Origin: UBA12474 sp964549625
GTDB lineage: Bacteria > Babelota > Babeliae > Babelales > Babelaceae
Direction: 5' to 3'
DNA length: 64,000 bases
Assembly (NCBI GenBank): GCA_964549625.1
Contig: CAZJVA010000001.1
Coordinates: 186,001-250,000, forward strand
Within the stretch, counting starts at the first letter, position 1, and each line of letters starts with the position of its first letter. The position numbers were made by a program, and so were the translations under genes. The notes under the pieces were generated by a model. The model worked only from the letters and a program-made list of their open reading frames with translations, ran no database searches and was not told the origin of the DNA. Of this stretch, positions 16,993 to 25,819 are shown piece after piece.

Positions 16993-18306
16993 ATGTTTGA
17001 TTTTCTATCTCGTAGCTTCTCCTCTCTTTTTTCACGATTTTCTGGGGCTCAAGAGCTCACAAAAGATTCGGTTGCGGAATTTTCTAATACTGTGCGAGAA
17101 GCGTTGTTAGGGGCAGATGTTCCTCTTTCTGTTGCGGACGCTTTTGTTGAAGAAGTTTCGCGTGATCTTATTGGAACAAAACCGCCGAAAAAAGTGAATC
17201 CTGAAGAATACTACATGAAGATTGTATATGATCGTCTAGTAGCTTTTTTAGGGGGCGTAGAGGGGGTTGTTGATCCATTATCCAAATTTACTTCTTTTGT
17301 TGTGATGGGATTGCAGGGTTCTGGCAAGACGACAACGATAGCAAAGTTAGCTGCCTATTTAAAAAAGAAGAAGCCTGCTGCTCGTATACTCCTGGCTTCG
17401 GTTGATTTTCAGCGACCTGCAGCGGTTGATCAGTTAGAGGTGCTTGCCGCGCGAGTAGGAGTTGATTTTTTTCGCGCTTCTGCGGGTGAGGTTGTCCCCG
17501 CGGCGCATGAAATCTTTGCTCATCGTAAAAATAATCGATATGAATACCTGTTTTTAGATACTGCAGGGCGATTACATGTAGATAAGGAATTGCTCGATGA
17601 GCTTGATGCTGTAGTGCATTCTCTTGAGCATCCGTATCGATTGTTGGTTCTTGATTCTATGACTGGGCAAGAGTCTTTGCGTGTTGCGCGCTCGTTTGAG
17701 GAGCACGTTGGTTTTGATGGAGCTGTGCTCAGCAAGGCAGACAGTGATACGCGTGGCGGTGCTGCTTTTGCTTTTCGCTACGCGCTAAAAAAACCCGTAG
17801 TTTTTGTTGGCTCGGGCGAGCATATACAAGACTTAGAGCGTTTTCATGCAGATCGTGTTGGATCCCGTATTTTGGGTATGGGTGATATTGCGACACTTGT
17901 TGAGCGGGCTAATGAAAAAATAAAAGAAGATGAAAATGATCGTATGATGCGCGCTTTGCGCACAGGTAATTTTACTTTAGATGATTTTATTCGTCAGATT
18001 GATATGATTAACAAGATGGGTTCATTTGGCTCCATCTTGAAATATATGCCGGGTGCGATGCAGTTTCAAATATCTCCAGAGCAGGTTGCTCAGGGTGAAC
18101 GCGAAATGCGAAGTTTTAAGGCTATAATACAGTCAATGACAAAAAAAGAGCGCGTAATGCCTGAGCTCATTGTTGGTTCGCGCAAAAGGCGTATAGCGGC
18201 AGGTGCGGGCGTTGAAGTTGAAGATGTTGCGCGCATGCTGACTCGTTTTGAAGAAGGCCGCAAGCTGTTTAAACAGCTTAAAGGTGGAAGAGGTTTATTT
18301 CGTTAA
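16993..18306 (+). CDS. ffh: Signal recognition particle protein Ffh (SRP54)
   Basis: 437 aa. The N domain (about 1-90) is followed by the G domain with GLQGSGKTTTIAKLA, DFQRPAAVDQL, DTAGR and GGAA, then the Met-containing M domain that binds SRP RNA and signal peptides. It delivers nascent membrane proteins to SecYEG with FtsY. The G4 region reads SKADSDTRGG where most bacteria have TKLDGDARGG, a mild divergence. It starts a canonical ffh-rpsP-khpA-trmD-rplS operon. I did not find the 4.5S RNA gene nearby. Confidence 0.96.
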   Translation: MFDFLSRSFSSLFSRFSGAQELTKDSVAEFSNTVREALLGADVPLSVADAFVEEVSRDLIGTKPPKKVNPEEYYMKIVYDRLVAFLGGVEGVVDPLSKFTSFVVMGLQGSGKTTTIAKLAAYLKKKKPAARILLASVDFQRPAAVDQLEVLAARVGVDFFRASAGEVVPAAHEIFAHRKNNRYEYLFLDTAGRLHVDKELLDELDAVVHSLEHPYRLLVLDSMTGQESLRVARSFEEHVGFDGAVLSKADSDTRGGAAFAFRYALKKPVVFVGSGEHIQDLERFHADRVGSRILGMGDIATLVERANEKIKEDENDRMMRALRTGNFTLDDFIRQIDMINKMGSFGSILKYMPGAMQFQISPEQVAQGEREMRSFKAIIQSMTKKERVMPELIVGSRKRRIAAGAGVEVEDVARMLTRFEEGRKLFKQLKGGRGLFR

Positions 18307-18319
18307 TTTGAGGATGTTT

Positions 18320-18571
18320 ATGGCAGTAAAAATGCGTTTGACGCGTATTGGTAAAAAGCATGCGCCTTTTTACCGGATTGTAATTACCGATGCCCATAAT
18401 GCACGTGATGGCAAGATTATTGAAAATCTTGGTACGTACGATGCGCTAAAAAGCAGGTTGGTTCAATTCCACCAAGATCGCGTTGAGTTTTGGCTTGGGC
18501 AGGGTGCTGTTCCTACCGATGCAGTAAAGAAAATATACACGCAGTATAAAAAGACGGCTGTAACGGCATAG
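18320..18571 (+). CDS. rpsP: 30S ribosomal protein S16
   Basis: 83 aa from the ATG at 18320, which gives the family start MAVKMRLTRIGKKHAPFYR. Longer in-frame starts fall inside ffh. S16 stabilises the 16S rRNA 5' domain. The conserved A-P-F-Y-R and the DARDGKIIENLGTYD-like segment are both visible, and the length is typical. It lies 13 bases after ffh and 7 bases before khpA, in the widespread ffh-rpsP-khpA-trmD-rplS order. Confidence 0.97.
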   Translation: MAVKMRLTRIGKKHAPFYRIVITDAHNARDGKIIENLGTYDALKSRLVQFHQDRVEFWLGQGAVPTDAVKKIYTQYKKTAVTA

Positions 18572-18578
18572 TTGTGTT

Positions 18579-18818
18579 ATGATGGCTATAGAAAAAGTTT
18601 TAGGTCATGTGATACGCCATATTGTAACTCAGCCAGATCAGGTGTTGTTACATGTAGTTGAGGCTGAGGGAAAGTATACGGTTCGTGTGCATGTTGCCTC
18701 AGAGGATATAGCGCGAGTTATTGGTAGTGAAGGGCGTATTTTGCGCTCATTACGCCACGTGGCTGCAGCGCTTGGCTCGGCTGATCATAAAGATGTATAT
18801 GTTGAGCTGGTAAAATAA
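18579..18818 (+). CDS. khpA: RNA-binding KH-domain protein KhpA
   Basis: 79 aa, a single KH domain. The RNA-binding GxxG loop is seen as VIGSEGRILRSLR (about residues 48-60). The preceding strand VRVHVASEDIAR is typical of KhpA (YlqC). KhpA with KhpB binds many RNAs and affects cell division and translation in Gram-positives; its role elsewhere is less known. It sits between rpsP and trmD as in many phyla and abuts trmD with no gap. Two ATG codons in tandem leave the start ambiguous by one residue. Confidence 0.9.
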   Translation: MMAIEKVLGHVIRHIVTQPDQVLLHVVEAEGKYTVRVHVASEDIARVIGSEGRILRSLRHVAAALGSADHKDVYVELVK

Positions 18819-20111
18819 ATGAATGTTTCGATCATTACTCTATTTCCTGATCTATACCAGTCTTTTTTGTCGACTAGCTTGATTGGGCGTGCGGTAAAGC
18901 AGGGGCTAGTGGACTTTGATGTGGCCTCCTTGCTTTCTTTTTGTTCGCCTAAGGAGCGTATCGATGCACCAACGGTTGGGCATGGTCCTGGCATGTTGTT
19001 GCGACCGGATATTGTGGAAAAAGCAATACTGTCGCAAGAACAAAAAAAGGGGCGTGCGTTTAGGGTTTTCTTTTCTCCACATGGAGAGTCGTTAACTCAA
19101 ACCTTGTTGCACGAAGTTCGAGAAAAAATTCAGGCGTTTGGCAACCGTTGCATGGTTTTGCCGGCGCGATACGAAGGTATGGATGTGCGGTTAGAAGAGG
19201 AGTATGCCGATATTGTCCTTTCTATAGGGGACTATGTGCTTATGGGGGGGGATCTTCCTGCCATGGTTTTTATAGAGGCAATAAGTAGGCTTATTCCAGG
19301 AGTAATTGGTTCGAAAGAATCAGTGGAAGAGGAATCGTTTTCAGGTCCTTTTATTGATCATCCCCATTATACAGCGCCCGTTGAGTGGCGTGGCAAAATG
19401 ATTCCCGAGGTGCTTCGTTCTGGTAATCATGCGGCGCAGGCTGCATGGCGGCGAAAACATGCGATACAGCGGACGCTTTTTGGCGGGCATTTTCAGTGGT
19501 TGCGTTCTCAGTCTTTGGCTGTGCAGGACAAAATTGATATACAGGCGCAATTGCCTCATCATTATGCTGTTTTAATGCATACGGATGTTGTTGTTACCGA
19601 GGATCGCGTGGGCGAAAGCTCTGTGACATCGCTTGATATTCATGATATTGCTCGGTCTGCAAAGACATTTGGCTTGCAAGGGTATTTTATTGCTACGCGG
19701 CTTGAGGATCAAAAGCGTATTGTTGAGCAGCTCTTGGGTTTTTGGCAGCAAGGAGAAGGGGTGACCTATAATCCATCCCGACATGAAGCGCTTGCCTTTA
19801 CTCAATTAGTAGATGATTTGGATGAGGCAGTAGCGGCTATTAAGGAGCGCGAGGGTATTGAGCCGATTGTTATTGGCACGTCGGCGCGTGAGGTTAGCGG
19901 GGTGCCGGTAGTGTTGTTCACAGCGCAGCACTTGATTTGGCAACAGCAGCGGCCTATCCTTTTTGTTTTTGGTACGGCGCGCGGTTTGTCAAATACGGTA
20001 TTGCAACGATGTGACTATGTTGTTCCACCGGTGAGTGGGGCTTCTGGGTTTAATCACCTTTCGGTGCGCTCTGCGGCGGCTATTGTTTTTGATCGGTGGA
20101 TGGGACTATAA
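18819..20111 (+). CDS. trmD: tRNA (guanine-N1)-methyltransferase TrmD fused to a second SPOUT methyltransferase domain
   Basis: 430 aa, against about 240-260 for ordinary TrmD. Residues 1-240 are TrmD, which makes m1G37: NVSIITLFPDLY, GHGPGMLLRPD, the ARYEGMDVR-E segment, IGDYVLMGGDLPAM and the trefoil-knot end. Residues 245-430 match the SAM_MT_RNA type of SPOUT domain: HYAVLMHTDVV, VTSLDIHDIARSAKT, LFVFGTARGLSNTVLQRCDYVVPP and GFNHLSVRSAAAIVFDRW. That domain is often a separate gene beside trmD; here the reading frame is continuous with no internal stop. The second target RNA is unknown. Confidence 0.93.
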   Translation: MNVSIITLFPDLYQSFLSTSLIGRAVKQGLVDFDVASLLSFCSPKERIDAPTVGHGPGMLLRPDIVEKAILSQEQKKGRAFRVFFSPHGESLTQTLLHEVREKIQAFGNRCMVLPARYEGMDVRLEEEYADIVLSIGDYVLMGGDLPAMVFIEAISRLIPGVIGSKESVEEESFSGPFIDHPHYTAPVEWRGKMIPEVLRSGNHAAQAAWRRKHAIQRTLFGGHFQWLRSQSLAVQDKIDIQAQLPHHYAVLMHTDVVVTEDRVGESSVTSLDIHDIARSAKTFGLQGYFIATRLEDQKRIVEQLLGFWQQGEGVTYNPSRHEALAFTQLVDDLDEAVAAIKEREGIEPIVIGTSAREVSGVPVVLFTAQHLIWQQQRPILFVFGTARGLSNTVLQRCDYVVPPVSGASGFNHLSVRSAAAIVFDRWMGL

Positions 20112-20153
20112 GGAAAAGCGGTAGATAGATACAGTTAGTGTTTAGAGGAAATC

Positions 20154-20612
20154 ATGAAGGCAAAAGGTATAACAAAAGAAACGATCTTGGATCGTGGCGT
20201 AGCAAATCGTAATTTCCCTTCCTTTAATGCAGGTGATGCTATTCGTGTTGCATACCGTATTAAAGAGGGCAATAAAGAGCGGACCCAGTATTTTGAGGGT
20301 GACGTTATTGCAATACATAATAATGGTATCTCTTCTACGTTTGTTGTTCGTCGTATTGGTGCCAATGGTATTGCGGTTGAGCGTATCTTCCCGTTCCATT
20401 CTCCTCGCCTAGAAGGTGTTGAGTTCTTGCGTCATGGCGATGTACGTCGTGCGAAATTGTACTACATGCGCAGTCGTATTGGTAAGAAAGCCCGTGTTCA
20501 AGAATTGGTGCTTTCGCATGAAGCGCAAGAGCGTCGTGCTCGAGCACAAGAAGTGCATGCTGCACGTAATAATGGCGCAGGTAAGTCTTCTGAGGAAGAT
20601 TCTGCCGAATAA
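20154..20612 (+). CDS. rplS: 50S ribosomal protein L19
   Basis: 152 aa, somewhat longer than the usual 115-120. The conserved core is clear: FNAGDAIRVAYRIKEGNKERTQYFEGDVIAI in pieces, SSTFVVRRI, GVAVERIFPFHSP-like GIAVERIFPFHSP, and the RRAKLYYMR signature near residue 100. The extra C-terminal 35 residues are charged and rich in Ala, Arg and Glu, and look disordered. L19 lies at the 30S-50S interface. It closes the ffh-rpsP-khpA-trmD-rplS operon. Confidence 0.96.
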   Translation: MKAKGITKETILDRGVANRNFPSFNAGDAIRVAYRIKEGNKERTQYFEGDVIAIHNNGISSTFVVRRIGANGIAVERIFPFHSPRLEGVEFLRHGDVRRAKLYYMRSRIGKKARVQELVLSHEAQERRARAQEVHAARNNGAGKSSEEDSAE

Positions 20613-20638
20613 AGATTTAGAGGGAATGGGGAGATTGT

Positions 20639-21067
20639 ATGAAGAGTTTAGTTGTTTTATTTTTGTGTTTGCTTTGTTTGTCTGGATGCCACTCTCGGGT
20701 GACTCAGATTCCCGACAATCAAGTAAGTGCAGTAGAACTTTTTGAGGCTCGTCATGCAGATCTTCCTTTCCCCATTGATAGTAAAATTCAGACATGTCTT
20801 CCAGAGCTGTCTACCGAGACTAATGTAACGGGAGAGACTTTGTGTGTGTATACGCTGGGAGAGTCGGTTTCTTTTGTGCGCGACTTTTATCGTGAAGAAA
20901 TGGAGCGCTGGGGGTGGCAGGAATTGTTAGCCTCTGGTTCATTAGATACATATATGTTTGTTTTCCAAAAACCGGGAAAACGTTGTGTTGCGATTCATAT
21001 AGCTGATGATGTGCAACACAGACGTTCTAAAAAATCCCGTTCTTTAGTTTCTATATTTTTGCAGTAA
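20639..21067 (+). CDS. Putative lipoprotein, unknown function
   Basis: 142 aa. The N-terminal LCLLCLSGC at residues 9-17 is a textbook lipobox with C17 as the lipidated residue. The mature part has Cys residues and a segment SVSFVRDFYREEMERWGWQ, then MFVFQKPGKRCVAIHI. This pattern (short helix, aromatic W-G-W, then a beta pair) recalls small lipoproteins with a bounded ligand fold, but I cannot name the family. A basic stretch RRSKKSRS lies near the end. It follows rplS by 26 bases and may share its transcript. Confidence 0.72.
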   Translation: MKSLVVLFLCLLCLSGCHSRVTQIPDNQVSAVELFEARHADLPFPIDSKIQTCLPELSTETNVTGETLCVYTLGESVSFVRDFYREEMERWGWQELLASGSLDTYMFVFQKPGKRCVAIHIADDVQHRRSKKSRSLVSIFLQ

Positions 21068-21068
21068 A

Positions 21069-21545
21069 TTATTGCGCTTTGTTGGATGAATCAAGTTGGT
21101 CTTTGATTTCATAGAGACGATCTTGCGCGCTTTCTAACGATTTGAGTTCTTCCCTTAGTTCGGCCATTTCTTTGCGCGAAATATCTTCTTCAAGGCGGCG
21201 TTCAAGTCGTTTGATTTTACGCTCTAATGCATCCATTTGTCCTTTTAATTCTTCGTAGTTACGAATTCTAACACGTTCACCATCCCAGGTTGTGTACGCA
21301 AAATGTGGCCCTAAGTATGGGATTGACCACCAGTAAGAAGGCCAGTTTCTATAGCGAGGATAGTGTCGATAATTATACCATCCGGCTGGGCGGCGTCCGT
21401 AATAACCTGTATAGCGGGGGCCTGCGCCTACGCTAATTGAGAATCCCCCGCTTGGCCGCCTATAGTAGCGACGCGCGAAGAGGCCGATACTAGAAAACAT
21501 TACAATGCCAATTACGGCAAATAGGCTTATCTTTTTTGTATTCAT
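21069..21545 (-). CDS. Exported Arg/Tyr/Gly-rich protein with C-terminal coiled coil
   Basis: 158 aa. Residues 1-24 form a signal peptide or anchor (ISLFAVIGIVMFSSIGLFA). Residues 25-85 are a low-complexity basic and aromatic region rich in Arg, Tyr, Gly, Pro and Trp, such as RRYYRRPSGG and YYGRRPAGWYNYRHYPRYR. Residues 95-152 are highly charged with heptad-like hydrophobic spacing, a predicted coiled coil. It may bind cell-wall or surface polymer; that is inference. It is convergent with the lipoprotein gene, one base between ends. No family recognised. Confidence 0.7.
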   Translation of the reverse strand: MNTKKISLFAVIGIVMFSSIGLFARRYYRRPSGGFSISVGAGPRYTGYYGRRPAGWYNYRHYPRYRNWPSYWWSIPYLGPHFAYTTWDGERVRIRNYEELKGQMDALERKIKRLERRLEEDISRKEMAELREELKSLESAQDRLYEIKDQLDSSNKAQ

Positions 21546-21675
21546 CCTACTTTCCTTCCTTTTTTTATATATTTTCTATTGTTAAAATAACAAAAAAGAG
21601 CGAGGCAGGGTAAGAGTTTGAAATACTTGGCTCTGTTGTGAAAGAAGCTTCGCCTTTGCAGCAAGGTAAAGTGGC

Positions 21676-23079
21676 CTATTTTGTTTTCACCAAAATGGTT
21701 GAAAGTTTGTTAACTTTTCCTGCACCTAAAAAGAGAACGAGGCTTCCGGGTTGAACTTCTTTTTCTATTGTTTCTCGGATGTGGCGGTATTGATCGTCTT
21801 GAGGAATATATGCAGCGCAGTTTATTTTTTTTGTTTTATTGATGGCATCGGCTAGGTTTTTGGCATTGATGCTTGGGTTTTTTTGAGTTTCGCTTGCGCT
21901 GTAGATATCAGTAATAAGGAGGCAGTCTATTTGTGCATGCGCAAATACATCGATGAATTCGCTCCACAGGGCTTCTGTTCGACTGTACCGTTGAGGCTGA
22001 AATACGACGATAAGTTTTGTTGGTTCATGGCGTTGCGCAGTTTCTAGTGCGTGTGCGATTTCTGTGGGGTGATGTGCATAGTCATCAATAATGCATGAAT
22101 TTCGGTATAAACCTCGATAGGTGAAGCGCTGTTCTACTCCGGTAAAGGTCTCTAGCGCGGTAATTATTTGTTGAGTTGTTATGTTGCAGAGTTGTCCGCT
22201 TATTATTGCTGCGGTGGCATTTTCGATCATGTGGGGGCCTGATTGGGCAATTGAGAACGAGATTGTTTCATTGTTTGCTTTTTTGATTTGGGCCCTGGAT
22301 CCTTCTTTCCCAAAAATTTCTTGTGAGATGACAAAGTCGGCTTCAGGTGAGCGACCATAGGTGATTATTTTTTTGCGAGTTTCTGGGGCGGCTTCTAGCA
22401 CAAGCTCTTTGGTTTCTGGGTTGTCAAGAAAGACTATAGCATGTCCGTTTGGTGGCAGTTTCTGCAAGAATTCATAAAAAGCTTGTTGCATGTCTTTTGC
22501 ATCTTCGTAGGTGTCAAGGTGCTCATTGTCAATATTGGTGATAATAATAATTCGGGGATGTAGCTTGAGCATTGAGCGATCGCTCTCATCAGCTTCTGCA
22601 ATGAGCCATTCTCCTGATCCTGCAAGGTAGTTAGAATCAATTGATTCTAAAAAACCACCTAGAATAACTGTGGGCTCTTGGTTGGCCGAAATAAAAAGAT
22701 GGCTAATCATAGATGATGTTGTGGTTTTTCCATGAGCGCCGGTAATCGCGATACTTTTTTGGCCGCGAGTGAGTTCAGCCAATAAATCAGCGCGATGTAT
22801 AATCGGGATATTAAGCTTTTGGGCGTCTTGCATAATGGTTGATGTGCTTGATATGGCTGTTGAATAAACGAGTAAATCAGGCTTCAAATCGGATAAACAT
22901 GTTGTGTTTTGGTGACTAATGATACAGCCAAGTTGTGATAGCTTTTGTATGCTCTTTTGTTCGAGATTGTTGTCAGAGCCTGAGATGATAAAATTACGAT
23001 GTTTCAGTATGCCCGCTAGTGCGCTCATGCCGATGCCACCTATTCCGGCGAAGTGAATGTGAGAACCTTTTTTTAGCAT
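21676..23079 (-). CDS. murC: UDP-N-acetylmuramate--L-alanine ligase
   Basis: 467 aa. Adds L-Ala to UDP-MurNAc in peptidoglycan synthesis. The N-terminal Rossmann motif GIGGIGMSALAGIL (about 13-26), the ATP loop ITGAHGKTTTSSMIS (about 113-127), ADESDRS, the IDDYAHHPTEI segment and VFQPQRYSRTEAL are all typical of MurC. It indicates that the organism makes peptidoglycan precursors. No other mur or fts gene is adjacent, whereas murC usually sits in the dcw cluster. A MerR-type gene lies upstream on the same strand. Confidence 0.96.
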   Translation of the reverse strand: MLKKGSHIHFAGIGGIGMSALAGILKHRNFIISGSDNNLEQKSIQKLSQLGCIISHQNTTCLSDLKPDLLVYSTAISSTSTIMQDAQKLNIPIIHRADLLAELTRGQKSIAITGAHGKTTTSSMISHLFISANQEPTVILGGFLESIDSNYLAGSGEWLIAEADESDRSMLKLHPRIIIITNIDNEHLDTYEDAKDMQQAFYEFLQKLPPNGHAIVFLDNPETKELVLEAAPETRKKIITYGRSPEADFVISQEIFGKEGSRAQIKKANNETISFSIAQSGPHMIENATAAIISGQLCNITTQQIITALETFTGVEQRFTYRGLYRNSCIIDDYAHHPTEIAHALETAQRHEPTKLIVVFQPQRYSRTEALWSEFIDVFAHAQIDCLLITDIYSASETQKNPSINAKNLADAINKTKKINCAAYIPQDDQYRHIRETIEKEVQPGSLVLFLGAGKVNKLSTILVKTK

Positions 23080-23124
23080 AACACCTTTCCTTTGGCTTTT
23101 TTCCTTAGGATACTGTGCTTTAGC

Positions 23125-23490
23125 CTATTTTAAAATGTTCTTGAGCTCTAAAAGTTGTTCTTTTATTGATAGGAGGATTTTGCATTTGTGTGAGGTGCTT
23201 TTGCTGTTTTCTCCAAAGCTTTGCAATTTAATGCGGGTTGGCGTCTCTTTGGAAAGTAGCTTTTTTGCACCCGCTATCGTGAATTTTTGGTTATGCAGCA
23301 GATCATAGATGGTGATAAAGTGGTCAATGTCTTTTTGTGTATAAAATCGATGTCCCTTTCGTGAACGCTTTGGTTGTATTGCAAACTCTTTTTCCCAGAA
23401 TCGTATTGCAGATGGCTCTGCATAGACGCCATGATTAGCAAGGGTTTGTGCCAGGGTTCCTATTCGGAATGTTTTTTTTGATGTCTGCAT
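23125..23490 (-). CDS. MerR-family transcriptional regulator
   Basis: 121 aa. A MerR-type winged helix-turn-helix covers about residues 7-78: FRIGTLAQTLANHGV, AIRFWEKEF, HRFYTQKDI and FTIAGAKKLL correspond to the helix-turn-helix and wing of the family. The C-terminal 40 residues are short, with one Cys and no clear effector domain, like the stand-alone HTH_MerR proteins common in many phyla. Its target is unknown; murC lies 45 bases downstream on the same strand, and yidC is divergent. Confidence 0.82.
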   Translation of the reverse strand: MQTSKKTFRIGTLAQTLANHGVYAEPSAIRFWEKEFAIQPKRSRKGHRFYTQKDIDHFITIYDLLHNQKFTIAGAKKLLSKETPTRIKLQSFGENSKSTSHKCKILLSIKEQLLELKNILK

Positions 23491-23613
23491 GGGATTGCTC
23501 CTTTTGGTTAGTGCTTATGGTCGAACCTAGCACATCGGCTAATCGTATGGTAAGATTTGAAGGTATATTTTTCGTAGAGACTCTTCTTTTTTTTGTACAA
23601 AGGTATGTTGCGT

Positions 23614-25230
23614 ATGAATTGGCGTGAACGTTTTCTTCAGATAACGCTTTTTGTAATGTTATTTTGGGCTATGAACGTTGTTGTGAGTTGGGGGTTGTCA
23701 TACTTTTTCCCTGCGACTCGGGAAACAACATCCCAAGGGCAGCAGACCTCTGCTGTGGCTGGTGGGCAGTATCAAGTTGCTACGGTTGCTGAAATTCAAC
23801 AGCCGCTTAATCGTGAAATAGATTTTTTAGACAGTGATGAAAAAGATTGGCCCGCTGAGGTTCGCACTGTTTTATCCGGGCCGCAGCTTCAATATGACTT
23901 TTCTTCGTATGGTGGTGGTCTGCAGCGCGCAGTGTACAGTCACAGGATTGAAGAGCGTGTTGAAGATATGGAGTTCGTTCGGGCCCAAGGATTAACGCAA
24001 CGTGAGGAGGTCCCGTTTTTTGTTGCGCTTGAGTCGCCGTCTCCATACTTCTATGAAAAGGGTTTTGATGAAGCCGGGGCAACATTTATTGCTTCAACAC
24101 CAAGAGCTCGAATTACTAAGCGTTTTTTGACGAATAGAGAGACTGCGCGTATTGAGTTGGAGTTAACGGTTGAGCCGCTGGCTGGTTCGACGGTTCGTCC
24201 GCGTCTTTTTGTAACGGCACCAAATCTTTTTGATGGAGGCGATTGGGATACGTTTCCTGGTTTTGTAATGGGAAGTAATCACAAAATACAAAAGGTGTAT
24301 AGTAAAAAAATCGCTAATTCGGTGTGGGCTCAACCCGAAATAGTTGGCGTTCAGGATCGATATTTTGCTTGTGCGTTGATTGATGATGTTAATAAGTTTG
24401 CACGAAGAGGGTATTTCTGGAAAACGCCGGTTGGGCGCCCTGGATTTATTTTAGAAGGTCCTGCTGTTGAGCAGAAGACGAGCTGGCGTTTATCATTTTA
24501 TTGTGGACCAAAAGAGACTTATGCGTTGGCCGCTGCAGATACGCGCTTAGAAAGCCTAATGGAGTATGGCTGGTTTGCTCGTATTTCGCAAGGTATGCTT
24601 TGGCTGCTCAATCTTTTAAATCATCATGTGGGCAATTATGGTTGGGCAATTGTTCTGCTTACCTTGTTGCTTAATCTTTTAATTGCGCCATTTTCAATAA
24701 AAACGATTCTTTCTGAAGACACAATTGCGGCGAAACAGCGCGAATATCAGCGAAAACAGGCGGCAATACGCCGGCGTTATGCTGATGATCCAGAGCAGAT
24801 GCGCATGGCTCAGATGGAGCTTTTGCGAGAGCAGGGCTTAGGCGGTATGAGTGGTACGAGTATGTTGCCATTTTTAATACAAATGCCTTTCTTTATTGCC
24901 CTCAACCGGGTTCTTGCCAATGCTATTCAATTGTATCGGGCTCCATTTATTCTCTGGATTAGCGATTTGTCTCAACCAGACCCTTTTTTGCCTTGGGTTT
25001 TAATGACGTTGATGTTGACTATGATGTTGGTAGCGCTTACGAAAGGCAAAAAGAAGATACAGCCGACAGCGGTTATTATTGTCTTGTTTATGGGGCTTTT
25101 CTTTGGCGGCATTGGTTTTAGGTTATCAACAGGGTTAAATCTTTTTATCATAGTTGGTCTCTTCTTTAGGCTTGTGTTGTCCTTTGTTGTTAAGAAGGTG
25201 CAGAAATTGTGGATGGTCTCCCATCGTTAA
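23614..25230 (+). CDS. yidC: Membrane protein insertase YidC
   Basis: 538 aa from the ATG at 23614, chosen because AAAGG lies 10 bases ahead; an ATG at 23605 is possible. An N-terminal membrane helix (about residues 8-28) is followed by a large periplasmic beta domain (about 30-330), as in Gram-negative YidC. The conserved C-terminal insertase core follows, with FNHHVGNYGWAIVLLTLLLN-like, AKQREYQ, and GGMSGTSMLPFLIQMPFFIALNRVL in parts, and further helices. It inserts inner-membrane proteins alone or with SecYEG. recR overlaps its end by 22 bases. Confidence 0.95.
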   Translation: MNWRERFLQITLFVMLFWAMNVVVSWGLSYFFPATRETTSQGQQTSAVAGGQYQVATVAEIQQPLNREIDFLDSDEKDWPAEVRTVLSGPQLQYDFSSYGGGLQRAVYSHRIEERVEDMEFVRAQGLTQREEVPFFVALESPSPYFYEKGFDEAGATFIASTPRARITKRFLTNRETARIELELTVEPLAGSTVRPRLFVTAPNLFDGGDWDTFPGFVMGSNHKIQKVYSKKIANSVWAQPEIVGVQDRYFACALIDDVNKFARRGYFWKTPVGRPGFILEGPAVEQKTSWRLSFYCGPKETYALAAADTRLESLMEYGWFARISQGMLWLLNLLNHHVGNYGWAIVLLTLLLNLLIAPFSIKTILSEDTIAAKQREYQRKQAAIRRRYADDPEQMRMAQMELLREQGLGGMSGTSMLPFLIQMPFFIALNRVLANAIQLYRAPFILWISDLSQPDPFLPWVLMTLMLTMMLVALTKGKKKIQPTAVIIVLFMGLFFGGIGFRLSTGLNLFIIVGLFFRLVLSFVVKKVQKLWMVSHR

Positions 25231-25805
25231 GTAGGTTAATACGGCAGCTTCAGCGGCTGCCGTATTTAGCAACCAAGAACGTATACCGTGTTTCCCAGTA
25301 TTTTTTGGAGCTTTCACCTGCACAGCGTGAGGAATTTTGTCGTGTGCTGCTAGAAAGTTGCCAGGCCTTGAGGCCTTGCCCGGTTTGTTGTGCTTGGAGT
25401 GAGGTTGATAAGGGTTGTCTTTTTTGTGATGCGCCGGCTCGGGATCATTCTATTATTTGTGTTGTAGAGTCGTGGTATGATCTGCAGGCTATTGAGCAAA
25501 CAGGTGTATATAAAGGTTTATTTCATGTTCTTGGTGGAGTTTTATCACCCCTCGATGGCATTGGGCCCGGGGAGTTGTCGGTGGAGAAGCTACAAAAACG
25601 GGTTCCTGGGGCTGTGAAAGAGGTTGTTATTGCTCTTAATCAAACACCAGAAGGTGAGGCAACTGCAGCCTTTATTGCACGGCTTCTCAAGGGGACTGGT
25701 GTTTTGGTTACTTGCCTAGCGCGAGGTTTGCCAGTGGGGGCTTCTTTGGAGTATTCTGATCGATTGACGCTCAATAAGGCATTGCTTGAGCGCCGAGTAT
25801 TTTAA
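25209..25805 (+). CDS. recR: Recombination protein RecR
   Basis: 198 aa from a GTG at 25209 inside the yidC end. RecR loads RecA at gaps together with RecF/RecO. The C4 zinc finger CPVC...CLFC (about residues 56-73) and the Toprim domain with ICVVESWYDLQAIEQTG and FHVLGGVLSPLDGIGP are clear. The N-terminal helix-hairpin-helix usually reads LPGVGPKSAQR but here is LPYLATKNVYR, a notable loss of the hairpin glycines. pepP starts 14 bases later. Confidence 0.9.
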   Translation: MDGLPSLSRLIRQLQRLPYLATKNVYRVSQYFLELSPAQREEFCRVLLESCQALRPCPVCCAWSEVDKGCLFCDAPARDHSIICVVESWYDLQAIEQTGVYKGLFHVLGGVLSPLDGIGPGELSVEKLQKRVPGAVKEVVIALNQTPEGEATAAFIARLLKGTGVLVTCLARGLPVGASLEYSDRLTLNKALLERRVF

Positions 25806-25819
25806 CGTAAAAGGAATGT

